Source: Alcanivoracaceae bacterium
Lineage (GTDB): Bacteria > Pseudomonadota > Gammaproteobacteria > Pseudomonadales > Alcanivoracaceae
Assembly: GCA_029213045.1 (NCBI GenBank)
Contig: JARGPN010000010.1
Span: 434,001 to 498,000, forward strand
Direction of reading: 5' to 3'
DNA: 64,000 nt
Made by a program: the position numbers and the translations under genes. The notes under the pieces are model-generated. The model was not told the origin of the DNA. It saw only the letters and a list, made by a program, of their open reading frames with translations, and ran no database searches. This document shows, piece after piece, positions 27,992 through 37,267 of this stretch (positions within the stretch are counted from its first letter, which is position 1; each line of letters starts with the position of its first letter).

Positions 27992-29284
27992 ATGAAAGTT
28001 TTGATTATTGGTTCTGGCGGGCGCGAACATGCCTTGGCATGGAAAGTAGCCCAATCCTCGCACGTCGAAAAAGTATTCGTTGCGCCAGGCAATGCCGGTA
28101 CCGCTCGCGAAACAAAACTCGAAAACGTACCGCTCGACGTGATGGATAAAGAAGCGCTAGCGGAACTTGCCAAACGCGAAGGCGTTGCACTCACCATCGT
28201 TGGCCCAGAAGCGCCACTTGTGGATGGCTTAGTTGATTACTTCCTGAGCCAAGGTCTGCGTTGCTTCGGCCCCTCAAAAGGCGCAGCACAACTGGAAGGC
28301 TCCAAGGCGTTCACCAAAGATTTTCTCTCGCGCCACAATATTCCTTCAGCAAGCTACGGCAACTTTACCGATGTTGAGCAAGCCCTTGCTTACGTCCGTG
28401 AGCAAGGCGCGCCTATTGTGATCAAAGCTGACGGCTTGGCCGCAGGCAAAGGGGTCATCGTTGCCATGACCTTACAAGACGCCGAAGACGCCGTGCGCGA
28501 CATGCTAGCGGGCAACCGCTTTGGCGACGCAGGCCACCGCGTTGTCGTGGAAGAGTTTTTAGAAGGTGAAGAAGCTAGCTTTATTGTGATGGTCGACGGT
28601 AAAAACGTCCTGCCCATGGCCACCAGCCAAGATCACAAACGTGTCGGCAACGGCGACACCGGCCCCAACACCGGCGGCATGGGAGCATACTCGCCTGCGC
28701 CTGTGGTGACCGCGGAAATGCATGATCGCATTATGCAGCAGGTCATCTACCCGACTGTCGAAGGTATGGCGTCGGAAGGTCACCCTTACACCGGCTTTTT
28801 GTATGCGGGCTTGATGATTGGTGCAGACGGCATCCCGAAGGTAATTGAATTTAATTGCCGCTTCGGCGATCCAGAAACGCAACCTATTATGATGCGCTTA
28901 CAGTCGGACCTAGTGGCGCTGTGTGATGCAGCCCTCGACGGCAAACTCGATAGCATCACCGCGCAATGGGACCCACGCCCTTCATTAGGCGTAGTGATGG
29001 CAGCTGGCGGCTACCCTGACGATTACCGCAAAGGTGACGTCATCTCCGGCCTCGATGCTGCGGACAGCAACGGCGTCAAAACCTTCCATGCCGGCACCCG
29101 TCTTGAAAACGGTAACGTAGTCACCGCCGGCGGCCGAGTCTTGTGCGTCACTGCATTGGGCGACAGCGTGGCAGAGGCGCAACAACGGGCGCACGAAGGC
29201 ATCAAACACATTTCATGGCAAGATTGCCAATATCGCACCGATATTGGATACCGAGCCATCGCGCGAGAAAAAGGCGAAGCATAA
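27992..29284 (+). CDS. purD: Phosphoribosylamine-glycine ligase
   Basis: PurD joins glycine to phosphoribosylamine in purine synthesis. The ATG at 27992 (MKVLIIGSGGREHALAW) gives 430 residues; a longer frame overlapping purH is not family-like. It shows the ATP-grasp core (IVIKADGLAAGKGVIVA), the NTGGMGAYSPAP loop and EFNCRFGDPETQ. A ribosome site is weak. retS lies downstream after one further gene, as in the Pseudomonas purH-purD-retS order. Confidence 0.97.
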   Translation: MKVLIIGSGGREHALAWKVAQSSHVEKVFVAPGNAGTARETKLENVPLDVMDKEALAELAKREGVALTIVGPEAPLVDGLVDYFLSQGLRCFGPSKGAAQLEGSKAFTKDFLSRHNIPSASYGNFTDVEQALAYVREQGAPIVIKADGLAAGKGVIVAMTLQDAEDAVRDMLAGNRFGDAGHRVVVEEFLEGEEASFIVMVDGKNVLPMATSQDHKRVGNGDTGPNTGGMGAYSPAPVVTAEMHDRIMQQVIYPTVEGMASEGHPYTGFLYAGLMIGADGIPKVIEFNCRFGDPETQPIMMRLQSDLVALCDAALDGKLDSITAQWDPRPSLGVVMAAGGYPDDYRKGDVISGLDAADSNGVKTFHAGTRLENGNVVTAGGRVLCVTALGDSVAEAQQRAHEGIKHISWQDCQYRTDIGYRAIAREKGEA

Positions 29285-29313
29285 GCGTCGTATAGATTCC
29301 ACGTTCTACCAAA

Positions 29314-29339
29314 ATCTGGGCCGCGAAAGCGGCCCAGAT
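29314..29339 (+). terminator. 11-bp hairpin with GAAA tetraloop after purD
   Basis: ATCTGGGCCGC-GAAA-GCGGCCCAGAT is a perfect 11-base stem with a stable GNRA loop, 29 bases after the purD stop. It lacks a T run, so it may be a 3'-end stabiliser as much as a terminator. The rest of the 298-base gap to the next gene shows no other feature. Confidence 0.6.
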
Positions 29340-29582
29340 CACATTATTCAGTAGCCCGCTCTCCGTATTTGTGACAACGTAAAAGGTCACTGCCATAATC
29401 CCGTTTCTTTGGGATTGGCGAAGCAAACTGGAATGCGCAGCGCACCATAAAAAACGCCCTTGTTTTCGTTACACCGCCCATTCGGAATGCCCGAATGGCG
29501 CGAACAGAAAAAATGGATCGTAAACAAAACCTACGCACGCATTCCGAAGTGGCGCAGTCAGAAATAGCACGCAGGGAACACT

Positions 29583-30662
29583 ATGAGCGAAAACGCCATT
29601 GATCAGGAACGTCTAACGCACTTTATTCCGTTTGATTGCCTGTCAGAATCACATGTCCGTAATATTTGCGGACAAATTAAGGTCATTAGCCTTCCGCCAG
29701 CGCGCGTCCTGTTCAAACGCGGCGACCGTACCGACCTCGCTTACTTTCTGATTACCGGCTCACTTGATTTAACCGATGCGAGCTTCCAAGTCCGCAAATT
29801 CCCTGCTGACGACGACGAAAATTATCTCGCGCTCGACAATTACAGTGAGCATACGGTCAACGCCATCACTACCGAGCCAACCGTTCTCTACGGCATAGAA
29901 CGCAATAAGCTCGATCTGTTAATGACATGGACTCAAGCGGCAGAATCCATGCTCGGCGAAGACGATGATGAACACGAAAGAGACTGGATGGACGCCCTAC
30001 TTGGCTCTGACTTATTCTCTCAAGTTCCCCCGCAAAAAATTCAGCAGCTTTTCACTAAGTTCGAAGAAGCCGAAGTGAGCCTAGGCGAAGTTGTGGTCAC
30101 AGAAGGCGAACCCGGCGACCGGTTTTTTGTTCTGAAACAGGGCAAAGCCATGGTGACGCGAAAGCAAGGAAACCGAGACGAAACACTCGCCGCTTTCGGC
30201 GCTGGCAGCTTTTTTGGCGAAGATGCCCTGATATCAGACACTCCGCGTAACGCAACCGTTACCATGACCAGTGATGGCGTGTTAATGAGCCTAGGCAAAG
30301 ACGACTTCCGCGACTTGCTGCAAGTCTCCGTTGTGCGGTCCCTAAGCGAAGACGATGTTGAAAAAATGGAAGAGGATGGTGATCGCGCAATCGTGCGCAT
30401 TGATGTTCGCCTTCCGATGGAATACAAACACGACCGCACAGCAGGAGCGCGCAACATCCCACTCAACGAACTGCGTCGCCAGATAAAATCACTGGAAAAA
30501 GATTTTCTCTATGTAGTGAGCTGTGATGGTGGGCGCCGAAGCGAATTGGGCGCCTATTTGCTGACGGAAGCTGGACTGGAAGCCTATGCACTGGAACACA
30601 AAGCGGAACCACCCGCAGACGACGCCCCCGCAGAGCCCGCTCCTCAGGAAAGCACCGAGTAA
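29583..30662 (+). CDS. Double cyclic-nucleotide-binding domain protein with C-terminal rhodanese
   Basis: A 359-residue cytoplasmic protein without a DNA-binding domain. Residues about 20-125 form a first cNMP-binding-like domain with a poor phosphate cassette. Residues about 140-255 form a second with a good cassette (GSFFGEDALISDTPRNATV, with Glu and Arg). Residues about 262-345 are a rhodanese (IVRIDVRLPMEYKHDRTAGARNIPL) with Cys in YVVSCDGGRRS. The tail is Ala/Pro/Glu-rich. It ends 4 bases before the retS-like gene, so the two are coupled. A link between a second messenger and sulfur transfer or signalling is possible but unproven. Confidence 0.88.
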   Translation: MSENAIDQERLTHFIPFDCLSESHVRNICGQIKVISLPPARVLFKRGDRTDLAYFLITGSLDLTDASFQVRKFPADDDENYLALDNYSEHTVNAITTEPTVLYGIERNKLDLLMTWTQAAESMLGEDDDEHERDWMDALLGSDLFSQVPPQKIQQLFTKFEEAEVSLGEVVVTEGEPGDRFFVLKQGKAMVTRKQGNRDETLAAFGAGSFFGEDALISDTPRNATVTMTSDGVLMSLGKDDFRDLLQVSVVRSLSEDDVEKMEEDGDRAIVRIDVRLPMEYKHDRTAGARNIPLNELRRQIKSLEKDFLYVVSCDGGRRSELGAYLLTEAGLEAYALEHKAEPPADDAPAEPAPQESTE

Positions 30663-30666
30663 ACCG

Positions 30667-33480
30667 GTGCGCCTGCTTGGGCTTCTAGCGCTTTTCCTAT
30701 GGGCAGCATCTGTGGCGGCGGCCCATGCATCTGCGCCGCCGCCGTTTTTGGTTCAAGCCGAACAGCACAGTAATCACCTAACGATTTACTCAGAATATCT
30801 CACCGATAAAGATCAATCCCTGCATCTCGAAGACTTAGTCAGTGGGCGCTACGACGACGACTTCTCACCTGCTGCGCGAACTCGCGAACGCTTAGGCTAT
30901 GAAAGCGAGGTGTGGTGGATTCGATTTGCTCTGGAAAACGACAGTGATCAAAACCTAGAACGCATTATCGAGGTTTCGCCTGCCTATTTTGCGCAGCTGA
31001 CGTTTTTCTCACCAGATGAGAGCGGTGGCTATACCCCGCGTCATTCTGGCAGCAATCTAACGCCGCCATGGGCAGACATCCGTGACCGCCGTTTTCTCCA
31101 TCGCATCACCTTGCCCGCACACAGCACGCAGGTTTTTTATATGCGTGCGCAAACGGCCGGCAGCCTCAATTATACGTTGACGCTGAATACCGCCTCCGCG
31201 CAAATCGAAAACAACTCGCTCGCTGACTTGCCATTTTTAGTGGTCGGGGGATTACTGCTTGGATTACTGCTTTTCAATGCAGGGCAGTTCTATCTTACCC
31301 ACAACGCCACGCAGCTTTATTATTTAATGACGCTGTTTTTCGCTCTTATCGTAGGCTTCAGCGCCTCCGGTTTTATTGGCGTGGAATACTTTTCTTCCCC
31401 CGGATTGCAACCGCGCATAGAAATTTTATCTGTGGCGTTGTGCTACGCATTTGGCTTGCTATTTACGCGTCAATTTCTGCAAATTCGAGATACGTCCCTG
31501 CCGCTCGACTTCCTGATGCGGCTGCTCGCGATTAGCTGCTTCGGCATGGCGCTATTGTCGCTCTCCATATCGGTCAACGCTGCATCAAAAATCATTTACG
31601 GCGCCTCCATAATTCTGTCATTCCCAATTATCTACGCGGGCATTCATGCGCTGCGCGTTGGCGCGGAGCACGCGCGCTTATATCTTTTCGCGCGAAGCTC
31701 CACTGCCTTCATCGCATTTTTTGCTTCACTAGCCACCTTCAATTTCATCTCCATTAACATGGAGCTGCCGCTGATGATTCTTTTCGCGGCAGTATTTGAG
31801 GGCTTACTCTTTACCTTTGGCCTAATTAATCAGCGTGAAACATCACTACAGCGGCAGCTCCAACTCAAACAAAAACAAGTACTCGAAGAATCCACGTGGC
31901 AAACGCGCAGCGAAACGCTGGCACGCGTTAGCCATGAAATTCGCACGCCTATGAGTGGCATTCTCGGCATGGCAGAACTGCTGTCCGATACACCGCTCAC
32001 CCCGAATCAAAAAGAATGCGTGCGCTCAATTCGATCCGCAGGCGAGAACTTGCTACGCATCATCAATGATGTCCTCGAATACTCTCGGCTAGAACAAGGC
32101 ACCACCGACGTCAATCGTGAACGTTTCGATTTATCCGATCTCGTCATGGATGCATTAGAACTGTTTCGAGAGCGCGCAGAAGAAAAACAAATTGAGTTAA
32201 TCGCGCACATTCACACTAACGTACCGGTCTTGGTGGAAGGCGATCACGGCAAGCTACGACAGGTGCTGACCAACCTATTGGGCGCATGTATTCGTCACAC
32301 CAGTCATGGCGAGCTGGTGCTCGATGTGTCGCGCGACCCTTCCGGCCTCGCGGATCATTTGCGCTTCGAATTTGAAGGCAGCGCAATGAAGCAAATTCAC
32401 GAACAGCTCGATGCCTTTACCGACCAGAACACCGAGCCGAAACGCGAAGACAATGACAGCACCACACTAGGGCTTTCTATCGCGCGGCAACTAGTGGATG
32501 CGATGAGCGGAAAATGTGGTTTACGTGAAGGCCGCCACGAGAATTTGGTGTGCTGGGTAAATTTACCCATGCCCGGAGCGGCGGAACAAAACGAATTAGA
32601 AATGCCCATCAATGGCGCGCTCCTCGCCGGACATTCTATGTTGGTGGTGGATGATTCGAGCACCGTGACGCGGGTTATCCGCCAGCAAGCTCTATCATGG
32701 GGAATGCGAGTGACTGTCTCGCACGACCCACGCGAAGCGTTGGCCACCATTCGTACGCAAGCGAATTTAAATGAGCCTTTTGATGTCGTGCTGCTGGACC
32801 ATCAAATGCCGGGCATTAACGGCATGCAACTGGCCACACGCATCCACGAAGATACGGTGATCAACCATCCGTTGGTATTGGTCATGCTCACCGGCGTGCA
32901 GGATGCGCCAACATCATCCATGGCACGCAATGTTGGCATTCATAAAGTACTTAGCAAGCCGGTGTCGGGTCAGCGTTTAAAACAGGCACTGGCCGAAGCA
33001 CTGGGCATGCTGACCCAACAAAAAACGGCTGAACATATTGAGCAACCTCGCAGCAACTTGCGAGTACTGGTTGCCGAAGACCATTTGCTAAGTCAAAAAG
33101 TCATTCGCGGTATGCTGGCAAAACTTGGGCTATCACCAGCGATTGTCAGCAACGGCCGCGATGCGCTTAACGCGGCTCGCGAAGGCGACTACGACATTAT
33201 TTTAATGGATTGCGAAATGCCTGAATTGGACGGCTTTGAAGCAACACGTCGTATTCGTCAGTGGGAACTCCAAGAACACCGCAAACCGACGCCGATCATT
33301 GCCCTTACCGCGCATATTTTGCGCGAGCACCGTGAACGTAGCTTAGCCGCAGGAATGAATGCACACGTGCCAAAGCCCATTGAAATCGGCGCACTCAGTG
33401 ATGTGATCGTGCGCTTCACCGCATCCGCTGGCGCGCTTGAGCCGGGTTCTCCGCATGCCACCGACGAAACGCACGGGTAA
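30667..33480 (+). CDS. retS: RetS-like hybrid sensor kinase (7TMR-DISM, HisKA, degenerate ATPase, two receivers)
   Basis: A 937-residue protein from the GTG at 30667, which begins a clean signal peptide; an ATG at 30586 would lie inside the previous gene. Order: signal, 7TMR-DISM sensory domain (about 35-170), seven helices (about 190-385), dimerisation domain with His423 in RVSHEIRTPMSG, ATPase-like domain, receiver 1 with Asp711 (LLDHQMPG) and receiver 2 with Asp848 (LMDCEMPELDG). Architecture, length and place after purH-purD match RetS, which restrains GacS in Pseudomonas. The ATPase domain lacks the key second N-box Asn and the DxGxG loop. Its end overlaps a convergent AraC gene by 65 bases. 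Confidence 0.88.
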   Translation: MRLLGLLALFLWAASVAAAHASAPPPFLVQAEQHSNHLTIYSEYLTDKDQSLHLEDLVSGRYDDDFSPAARTRERLGYESEVWWIRFALENDSDQNLERIIEVSPAYFAQLTFFSPDESGGYTPRHSGSNLTPPWADIRDRRFLHRITLPAHSTQVFYMRAQTAGSLNYTLTLNTASAQIENNSLADLPFLVVGGLLLGLLLFNAGQFYLTHNATQLYYLMTLFFALIVGFSASGFIGVEYFSSPGLQPRIEILSVALCYAFGLLFTRQFLQIRDTSLPLDFLMRLLAISCFGMALLSLSISVNAASKIIYGASIILSFPIIYAGIHALRVGAEHARLYLFARSSTAFIAFFASLATFNFISINMELPLMILFAAVFEGLLFTFGLINQRETSLQRQLQLKQKQVLEESTWQTRSETLARVSHEIRTPMSGILGMAELLSDTPLTPNQKECVRSIRSAGENLLRIINDVLEYSRLEQGTTDVNRERFDLSDLVMDALELFRERAEEKQIELIAHIHTNVPVLVEGDHGKLRQVLTNLLGACIRHTSHGELVLDVSRDPSGLADHLRFEFEGSAMKQIHEQLDAFTDQNTEPKREDNDSTTLGLSIARQLVDAMSGKCGLREGRHENLVCWVNLPMPGAAEQNELEMPINGALLAGHSMLVVDDSSTVTRVIRQQALSWGMRVTVSHDPREALATIRTQANLNEPFDVVLLDHQMPGINGMQLATRIHEDTVINHPLVLVMLTGVQDAPTSSMARNVGIHKVLSKPVSGQRLKQALAEALGMLTQQKTAEHIEQPRSNLRVLVAEDHLLSQKVIRGMLAKLGLSPAIVSNGRDALNAAREGDYDIILMDCEMPELDGFEATRRIRQWELQEHRKPTPIIALTAHILREHRERSLAAGMNAHVPKPIEIGALSDVIVRFTASAGALEPGSPHATDETHG

Positions 33481-34465
33481 ACGAACTTTGCTCGGAAAAG
33501 CCGAGCAACAAGCTGATCTCAGTGAGCGACAAACGCCGGTCCAATAAATAGATATCAGCCAAGGTGCGACGCAAATTCTCCACAATAATTTGAAAGCTTA
33601 AGCCTTGCTTGCGCAAACGTGATTGCAACGTACGTTCTGCCAAGCCTAAACGCTTCGCCACTTTTTCTAACGTTGGCTCGCCTTCGACAAATAACAAATA
33701 AATTTCTCGGCGCACCACTGCGCCAAGATTGGTGTGATTATCGTATTCTGCCATTTTCAGTTTGGCTTCGCGTTGCATCATTTCGCTCAGCCCTGGATCA
33801 GCACTTTTCAGTGGCAAACTTAAATACTCGGCCGAAAACTCAACACCATTAAAGTCTGCTGAAAATTCCACGGGGCATTGGAAGTAATCGAGATATCGCT
33901 GCGTATCAACGGGGGCTTGGTGAGTAAAACACACGCGCGAGGGTTGCGGCGCATCGCTGAGCAGTTGACGACCAAAAGTAATCCAACCGGTCACTGCCGC
34001 TTCATTTAAATGACGCGCCGGCTCACCCGTGACGGGACACTGCCAACGTAACCGCACAGTATCGCCATTCTCCTGCATCTCACTTACGCCAATATTGCCT
34101 GCCAGCTTCTCGAAGCCAATCAATCGCTCAATGGCTTCGTGTAACGTGGCACTGGCAAGAATCGCATAGCCTAATACCTGATACGAACGAGGGCGCACCT
34201 GACGTCCCACTTCAAATCCGAGTCCGGAGTCGCCTGTTTGTGCAAGGATCGATAAAAACACTTTCAATGCATCTGCCAACGGCACCATCGTCTGGCTTTG
34301 CAGCAACACATCCACCGGCAACCCCGCATCACGCAGTAAATCATCTACCGATAATTGATAGTGCTCCGCTAACGACGGCAATATCGACGCCAAGTAAGCG
34401 CTCGATAAACTGTGGTCACTGCCTGCTAAACTGATATCGAGAACGTTTGTCACCGAATGATCCAT
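33416..34465 (-). CDS. AraC family transcriptional regulator
   Basis: A 349-residue regulator. An N-terminal Arabinose_bd-type (PF12625-like) domain spans about residues 25-200 (DDLLRDAGLPVDVLLQSQTMVPLADALKVF). The C-terminal AraC double helix-turn-helix includes LEKVAKRLGLAERTLQSRLRKQG and SLTEISLLLGFSEQSSFTRAFRRWHAENPAQAR. The ATG at 34465 is preferred. It is convergent with, and overlaps, the retS 3' end, and divergent from coq7 with 53 bases between starts. Its target and ligand are unknown. Confidence 0.9.
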   Translation of the reverse strand: MDHSVTNVLDISLAGSDHSLSSAYLASILPSLAEHYQLSVDDLLRDAGLPVDVLLQSQTMVPLADALKVFLSILAQTGDSGLGFEVGRQVRPRSYQVLGYAILASATLHEAIERLIGFEKLAGNIGVSEMQENGDTVRLRWQCPVTGEPARHLNEAAVTGWITFGRQLLSDAPQPSRVCFTHQAPVDTQRYLDYFQCPVEFSADFNGVEFSAEYLSLPLKSADPGLSEMMQREAKLKMAEYDNHTNLGAVVRREIYLLFVEGEPTLEKVAKRLGLAERTLQSRLRKQGLSFQIIVENLRRTLADIYLLDRRLSLTEISLLLGFSEQSSFTRAFRRWHAENPAQARQRMR

Positions 34466-34518
34466 ATGAGTTGAAGTGCATGGCTGCACCCAAGACTACC
34501 AGAAGTTATACTGCAACC

Positions 34519-35199
34519 ATGAATAGACCTCGCCAACTCTCCGCCACTGACCTGTTGTTAGGTCGCGTTGAAAACGCCCTGCGGACGCTATCGCCTGGTG
34601 CGACACGCGCCGAACGCCAGCCACCTGCGCTGCCCACAGCGCCGACTGCGGCTCAGGCCGCCGCCCAGAGCGAATCGGGGAACCTTAGCGGCAACCAGTC
34701 CAAGCACATTGCTGGGTTGATGCGCATCAACCACACAGGTGAAGTCTGCGCCCAAGCCCTTTACCAAGGCCAAGCCACTACCGCCAAGCTGCCGCGCGTG
34801 CGCATTGCCATGGAGCAAGCAGCTCGTGAAGAAGAAGATCATCTAGCGTGGTGCGAGGATCGCTTACAAGAGCTGCATAGCGCGCCAAGCAAGCTAAACC
34901 CGGTGTTTTACGCCATGTCGTTTTCACTAGGCGCTGTAGCGGGGCTTGCAGGAGATCGCTGGAGTTTAGGGTTTGTGTCTGAAACCGAGCGGCAAGTGGT
35001 ACGGCATTTAGAAGAGCACCTGTCCCAGCTTCCCGCGTCTGATCATCGCAGCCAAGCTATTTTAAAGCAGATGCGTGACGATGAACTGAAACACGCGGTG
35101 AGCGCTGAACAAAGTGGTGGTGCACCACTGCCCACGCCAATTCGTCATGCCATGGCGTTAATGAGCAAAGTTATGACATGGACTACGTATCGCGTCTAG
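34519..35199 (+). CDS. coq7: Demethoxyubiquinol hydroxylase Coq7
   Basis: Coq7 is the di-iron hydroxylase for the penultimate step of ubiquinone synthesis. The start at 34519 (MNRPRQLSATD) gives 226 residues; the upstream in-frame ATG would enter the AraC gene's start. Ferritin-like iron ligands are present: GEVCAQALYQGQ, EEEDHLAWCEDR, ETERQVVRHLEEH and DDELKHAVSAE. The placement next to speD matches Pseudomonas. A strong terminator follows. Confidence 0.95.
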   Translation: MNRPRQLSATDLLLGRVENALRTLSPGATRAERQPPALPTAPTAAQAAAQSESGNLSGNQSKHIAGLMRINHTGEVCAQALYQGQATTAKLPRVRIAMEQAAREEEDHLAWCEDRLQELHSAPSKLNPVFYAMSFSLGAVAGLAGDRWSLGFVSETERQVVRHLEEHLSQLPASDHRSQAILKQMRDDELKHAVSAEQSGGAPLPTPIRHAMALMSKVMTWTTYRV

Positions 35200-35226
35200 T
35201 CGGAGCCGCGCACAACCGCCCCAAAA

Positions 35227-35251
35227 AAAACGCCTCTTTCGAGGCGTTTTT
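35227..35251. terminator. Terminator between convergent coq7 and speD
   Basis: AAAACGCCTC-TTTC-GAGGCGTTTT, flanked by an A run on the left and a T run on the right, so it can serve both coq7 and the convergent speD. Confidence 0.92.
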
Positions 35252-35274
35252 GTATTCCGGCAATGCTCAAAAAA

Positions 35275-36078
35275 TTACTCGAGGTTACGCGAGTAGAAAA
35301 TCTCCAGCATTTCCTTACGCAGACGCTCTTCAATGTCCGCCAGTTCTTTTCCAGAAAACTCTTCGCGTCCCGCACCAAAGAGGTAGTTGTCGATATTAAA
35401 ATCCTTCAACAACATCTTGGTATGGAAAACATTTTCCTGATACACGTTCACGTCAATCATCTGATAGGCGTTTTGCGTGTCTTCTGTTAGGAAGTTTTGA
35501 ATCGAATTAATGTCGTGGTCGATGTAATGCTTAGTGCCATCGACATCGCGTGTCATACCGCGTACGCGGTAATCGACAGTCACAATATCCGAATCAAAAC
35601 TGTGGATCAGATAGTTCAATGCACGCAGCGGTGAAATAACACCACAGGTCGACACATCTACGTCCACGCGGAAGGTTGAAATACCGTTGTCCGGATGTGA
35701 TTCCGGATAGGTATGTACCGTTACGTGGCTCTTATCAAGATGCGCAACAATCGTGTCAGGCAACGGACCCGGAGCTTCTTCCCAACCATCATCAGATGGT
35801 GGGTTCTCGTGCTCGGCAATCAGCATCGTCACACTGGCACCCTGTGGATCGTAATCCTGGCGCGCCACGTTCAGAATATTGGCACCGATAATTTTCGTCA
35901 CGTTAGTCAGGATTTCGGTCAAACGTTCCGCGTTATACAGCTCATCAATATATTCGATGTACTCTTTACGGTGCTGTTCCGTCTTCGCATAACTGATGTC
36001 GAAGATATTAAAGCTCAACGACTTGGTCAGGTTATTAAAACCGTGCAAGCGGATCTTGGGGTTAGGGTCTTTCACCAT
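35275..36078 (-). CDS. speD: S-adenosylmethionine decarboxylase proenzyme
   Basis: SpeD supplies decarboxylated SAM for spermidine synthesis. The 267 residues match the E. coli-type long form. The self-cleavage site DKSH (pyruvoyl from the Ser) is seen before [14 protein letters not shown], followed by the conserved [20 protein letters not shown] and [15 protein letters not shown]. It lies in the Pseudomonas-like order coq7-speD-osmC-crp. Confidence 0.97.
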   Translation of the reverse strand: MVKDPNPKIRLHGFNNLTKSLSFNIFDISYAKTEQHRKEYIEYIDELYNAERLTEILTNVTKIIGANILNVARQDYDPQGASVTMLIAEHENPPSDDGWEEAPGPLPDTIVAHLDKSHVTVHTYPESHPDNGISTFRVDVDVSTCGVISPLRALNYLIHSFDSDIVTVDYRVRGMTRDVDGTKHYIDHDINSIQNFLTEDTQNAYQMIDVNVYQENVFHTKMLLKDFNIDNYLFGAGREEFSGKELADIEERLRKEMLEIFYSRNLE

Positions 36079-36102
36079 TTTAAAACTCCCTACGCCAGAC
36101 CA

Positions 36103-36519
36103 TCAGTCGTTTCTAATGAAACGACCACCAGAGATCGGTGGATGGTAAATGATTTGCACCACTACCCCTTCCGGATCTAAACAATAAAAGCTACGCGCGC
36201 CATCCCTATGGGTGCGTGGCTCCGACTTCATCCTGACGCCTTCGTGCTGCAGAAACGTGTACCACGCATCCACATCATCCGGGGCATCCATAATGAAACC
36301 TATATGGTCTAACCGTTGAGGCTGAGGAAAATCTCCGTCGCGCCAGCGGTGTAGAGCCAAATTGTCGCTACCAGAACTCAAATAGACATTGTCTTCGTCT
36401 GGTCGCCACTCGACCTGCATGCCTAGCAGGTCGATATAAAAGTGTTCACTTGCCGGCAAGTCGCGTACAAACAACGCAACATGACGTAAACCTGCGTGAG
36501 GACGCGGACGCTCGGCCAT
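36103..36519 (-). CDS. VOC family (glyoxalase-fold) protein
   Basis: A 138-residue vicinal oxygen chelate protein with two beta-alpha-beta-beta-beta modules. Candidate metal ligands are the His in LRHVALFVRDL, the His in LDHIGFIMD and the late acidic DPEGVVVQIIYH. The family includes glyoxalases, dioxygenases and antibiotic-binding proteins, so the reaction is open. It overlaps the osmC stop by one base and is cotranscribed with it. Confidence 0.85.
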   Translation of the reverse strand: MAERPRPHAGLRHVALFVRDLPASEHFYIDLLGMQVEWRPDEDNVYLSSGSDNLALHRWRDGDFPQPQRLDHIGFIMDAPDDVDAWYTFLQHEGVRMKSEPRTHRDGARSFYCLDPEGVVVQIIYHPPISGGRFIRND

Positions 36520-36950
36520 TACGCTTCCTCGATGATCTCGTAGCTATGCTCAATGGCAACGCCACCGCGTGCCAGCATGATGGCCGCTGAGCAATACTTA
36601 TCAGCGGATAACTCCACCGCACGCTTCACCTGATTCTCTTTCAACTTGCGGCCGGTCACGACGAAATGCATTTTAATGCGCGTAAACACCGACGGTACTT
36701 CGTCTTCTGCGCGTTCCGCATCCATCTGGCAGACGCAATCAGTGACGTCTTGACGGGACTTCTTAAGGATATGCACCACGTCAAACGACGAGCAGCAGCC
36801 GACGCCCATCAACACCATTTCCATAGGCCGCATACCACGGTTTTGACCACCGTGATCTGGCGGTCCGTCCGCAAGCACCTTATGTCCCGAGCCGGATTCG
36901 GCCTCGAAACATACTTCACCCTGCCAACGAATCTCTGCCTTCATTGCCAC
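36519..36950 (-). CDS. OsmC family peroxiredoxin-like protein
   Basis: A 143-residue OsmC/Ohr-fold protein (MAMKAEIRWQGEVCFEAESGSGHKVLADGPPDHGGQ is shortened here to its start MAMKAEIRWQGE). The pair of Cys in MGVGCCSSFDVVHIL and the later Cys in DKYCSAAIML correspond to the family's thiol-peroxidase site. This is the same OsmC group found beside crp/vfr in Pseudomonas. It diverges from crp. Confidence 0.88.
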   Translation of the reverse strand: MAMKAEIRWQGEVCFEAESGSGHKVLADGPPDHGGQNRGMRPMEMVLMGVGCCSSFDVVHILKKSRQDVTDCVCQMDAERAEDEVPSVFTRIKMHFVVTGRKLKENQVKRAVELSADKYCSAAIMLARGGVAIEHSYEIIEEA

Positions 36951-37267
36951 CTCACCGATTTGGCCGTGCTGAGGACCAACTTATCCGTAGACACGTCGTC
37001 TAATAGCGAACAAGTAAGCAATCCATCAAGATCTGCTAAAGACCGCAAAACGATCCCAAGGACAGGCCGTAGCCACATCCACACAGCACCAAGTTCAAGG
37101 GCGCGAAGCGTACCACATGCCTGTGCAGACACCCATCCCTTGAACCGAATCTAATGCGAATGGTCGGACATCTGCCCACAACGTGACAGCTTGCCTTGGC
37201 AAGGGTGTGAAAAACGGGCAAACTCAACGCGTTAACACGGAAAGTCCTTGAAAACTAAAGAGTCGAC
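36951..37267. promoter_or_regulatory. Divergent promoter region osmC/crp
   Basis: A 317-base gap between the divergent OsmC and crp starts. It should hold both promoters and possibly a CRP self-regulation site, but no clear TGTGA-N6-TCACA palindrome was found by eye. No gene is supported in it. Confidence 0.45.
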
